Part shown: in pieces, positions 12,702 through 12,727 of the stretch
How positions within the stretch are numbered: the stretch's first letter is position 1
Layout of the letters: every line of letters starts with the position of its first letter
Origin: JAOABC01 sp041287495
Lineage (GTDB): Bacteria; Aquificota; Aquificia; Aquificales; Hydrogenothermaceae
Assembly: GCA_041287495.1 (NCBI GenBank)
Contig: JBEULE010000012.1
Span: 1 to 12,727 of the forward strand
Reading direction: 5' to 3'
DNA: 12,727 nt
Notes under the pieces: generated by a model
The model's input: the letters and a program-made list of their open reading frames with translations, nothing else
Database searches by the model: none
Told to the model about the DNA's origin: nothing
Translations under genes and position numbers: made by a program

Positions 12702-12715
12702 ACAAGTATACCACG
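12702..12715 (-). repeat. Short dispersed unit, right-edge copy
   Basis: ACAAGTATACCACG matches 14 of the 18 bp of the unit (complement) exactly; the last bases differ (GTTT instead of CAAT). Confidence 0.65.
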
Positions 12716-12727
12716 GTTTAGCAAAAT

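Larger units (their letters stand above)
12572..12727. other. AT-rich repeat-bearing DNA at the right edge
   Basis: No gene is visible here. It contains an IS-end-like sequence at 12618-12629 and a copy of the short dispersed unit at 12702-12715, both of families found in the left island, so a further mobile element probably begins here and leaves the window. Confidence 0.6.

Noticed and set aside
1..12727. tRNA, rRNA or CRISPR genes
   Set aside because: None recognised on either strand; no cloverleaf, rRNA motif or regular repeat-spacer pattern was seen.

Overview
The window looks like chromosomal DNA from a thermophilic member of the Aquificales (Hydrogenobacter/Thermocrinis/Hydrogenobaculum type). 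That is an inference from the heavy use of AGG/AGA and ATA codons, tightly packed genes and strong AAGGAGG ribosome binding sites in the central block; species and genus cannot be named from the sequence alone. Two kinds of DNA meet here: an AT-rich accessory island (about 1-5095) full of defence genes and broken mobile elements, and a visibly more GC-rich backbone block (about 5100-11600). An insertion sequence and a further piece of repeat-rich AT-rich DNA follow at the right edge.

Island, left to right: the 3' end of dndD and all of dndE (DNA phosphorothioate modification); a decayed IS1-type zinc-ribbon remnant; a convergent two-gene operon on the minus strand, made of an unknown 106-residue protein and a 602-residue DUF262/DUF1524 protein of the GmrSD/SspE type (modification-dependent restriction); a 1.2 kb near-palindrome built from two head-to-head 3' halves of one transposase gene; and a small Cys-containing ORF whose C-terminal end runs out of frame into a truncated Asp-box (BNR/YCF48-like) gene. 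That last junction marks where island and backbone meet.

Backbone: a compact, overlapping plus-strand operon encodes a TonB-dependent outer-membrane receptor, ExbB, ExbD, TonB and a Tat-exported PhoD-type phosphatase/phosphodiesterase. It forms a self-contained uptake module in which the energising complex, the receptor and a periplasmic phosphoester hydrolase are made together. Convergent to it lie gmk (guanylate kinase) and a small cupin, overlapping by 4 nt. A 970-bp insertion sequence with matching terminal inverted repeats sits 17 nt upstream of the gmk start codon.

The most unusual signal is a short unit, ATTGCGTGGTATACTTGT (18 bp), or close variants of it, seen seven times. One copy in the left transposase arm and two tandem copies in the right arm are extra relative to the sister arm by exactly 18 and 36 nt. 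Other copies sit at both arm ends, at the palindrome centre and at the far right edge. Also notable are an almost complete strand switch in C depletion inside the right-hand transposase gene, and an essential gene (gmk) left without a visible Shine-Dalgarno by the neighbouring IS.
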